Assembly: GCA_017420455.1 (NCBI GenBank)
Contig: JAFOJB010000079.1
Location: 1 to 5,330 of the forward strand
Source: Blautia sp.
Lineage (GTDB): Bacteria; Bacillota; Clostridia; Lachnospirales; Lachnospiraceae
Reading direction: 5' to 3'
Length of the DNA stretch: 5,330 bases
Shown here: in pieces, positions 5,250 to 5,330 of the stretch
Layout: every line of letters begins with the position of its first letter
How positions within the stretch are numbered: the first letter of the stretch is position 1
Made by a program: the position numbers and the translations under genes
Notes under the pieces: generated by a model
Database searches by the model: none
What the model was told of the DNA's origin: nothing
What the model saw: the letters and a program-made list of their open reading frames with translations, nothing else

Positions 5250-5330
5250 ACTACCGCCTGTCCATTCATCAATCCCGGTTCTTTTCTGTTCTTCCGAAGC
5301 TGCTCCAGTTCTGTCAGAAACAGCTCGTAA
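5243..5330 (-). CDS. C-terminal end of an unidentified upstream gene (cut by window edge)
   Basis: In the minus-strand frame starting at 5329, 28 codons are open to a TGA at 5245-5243. The peptide begins YELFLTELEQLRKN and ends NGQAVVC. It is charged and looks like a helical C-terminal tail, but I do not recognise the family. The TGA overlaps the ATG of the phosphodiesterase gene (ATGCTGA), a common arrangement for coupled genes and the main reason to call it coding. The phosphodiesterase frame is also open through this stretch, so an N-terminal extension of that protein is the alternative, though its residues there look less protein-like. Confidence 0.5.
   Translation of the reverse strand, partial: YELFLTELEQLRKNRKEPGLMNGQAVVC

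Noticed and set aside
4611..5330. Plus-strand open frame of 239 codons at the right edge
   Set aside because: It is antisense to the membrane domain. Its Q/H/K/R-rich product is the typical shadow of a hydrophobic Leu/Phe-rich coding sequence.
1..5330. CRISPR arrays, tRNA or rRNA genes, integrases, IS transposases
   Set aside because: No regularly spaced repeats, tRNA-like cloverleaf or rRNA signature words were seen, and no frame resembles a transposase or integrase.

Overview
The window looks like a chromosomal segment of a Gram-positive Clostridia-type bacterium, most likely Lachnospiraceae. This is inferred from strong AGGAGG-type ribosome binding sites, an ECF-type vitamin transporter under an FMN riboswitch, a moderate GC content, and a membrane-anchored phosphodiesterase of the Firmicutes type. 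No gene was assigned by database search. Every supported gene reads on the minus strand, so transcription runs from high to low coordinates. The long plus-strand open frames are antisense shadows of these genes.

In transcription order the layout is as follows. (1) 5330-5243: the last 28 codons of an unidentified upstream gene. Its stop overlaps the next start in ATGCTGA. (2) 5249-3357: a 630-residue membrane glycerophosphodiester phosphodiesterase. (3) 3301-2960: a regulatory leader holding a sigma-A-type promoter with a perfect 14-bp palindrome in its spacer, a complete FMN (RFN) riboswitch, an intrinsic terminator and a further hairpin. (4) 2959-2345: the riboflavin ECF transporter substrate-binding subunit RibU. 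(5) 2344-2117: a gene-poor stretch with two diverged direct repeats of 78 bp, 126 bp apart, and a strong hairpin between them. (6) 2116-1505: a NUDIX hydrolase of the ADP-ribose pyrophosphatase type. (7) 1504-1313: a gap with a REP-like motif, a long inverted repeat and coding-like sequence in frame with the next gene. (8) 1312-224: histidinol-phosphate aminotransferase HisC, without other his genes beside it. (9) 104-1: the first 35 codons of a putative small multidrug export protein, cut by the window edge.

The best-supported functional unit is riboswitch plus ribU. FMN made from imported riboflavin should bind the leader and favour the terminator, shutting off further uptake. The other genes (lipid or glycerophosphodiester turnover, nucleotide-sugar clean-up, histidine synthesis, export) share a strand but no obvious pathway. 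I found no clearly novel system. The most unusual items are the paired 78-bp repeats before the NUDIX gene, the palindrome inside the ribU promoter, and the hisC upstream region.
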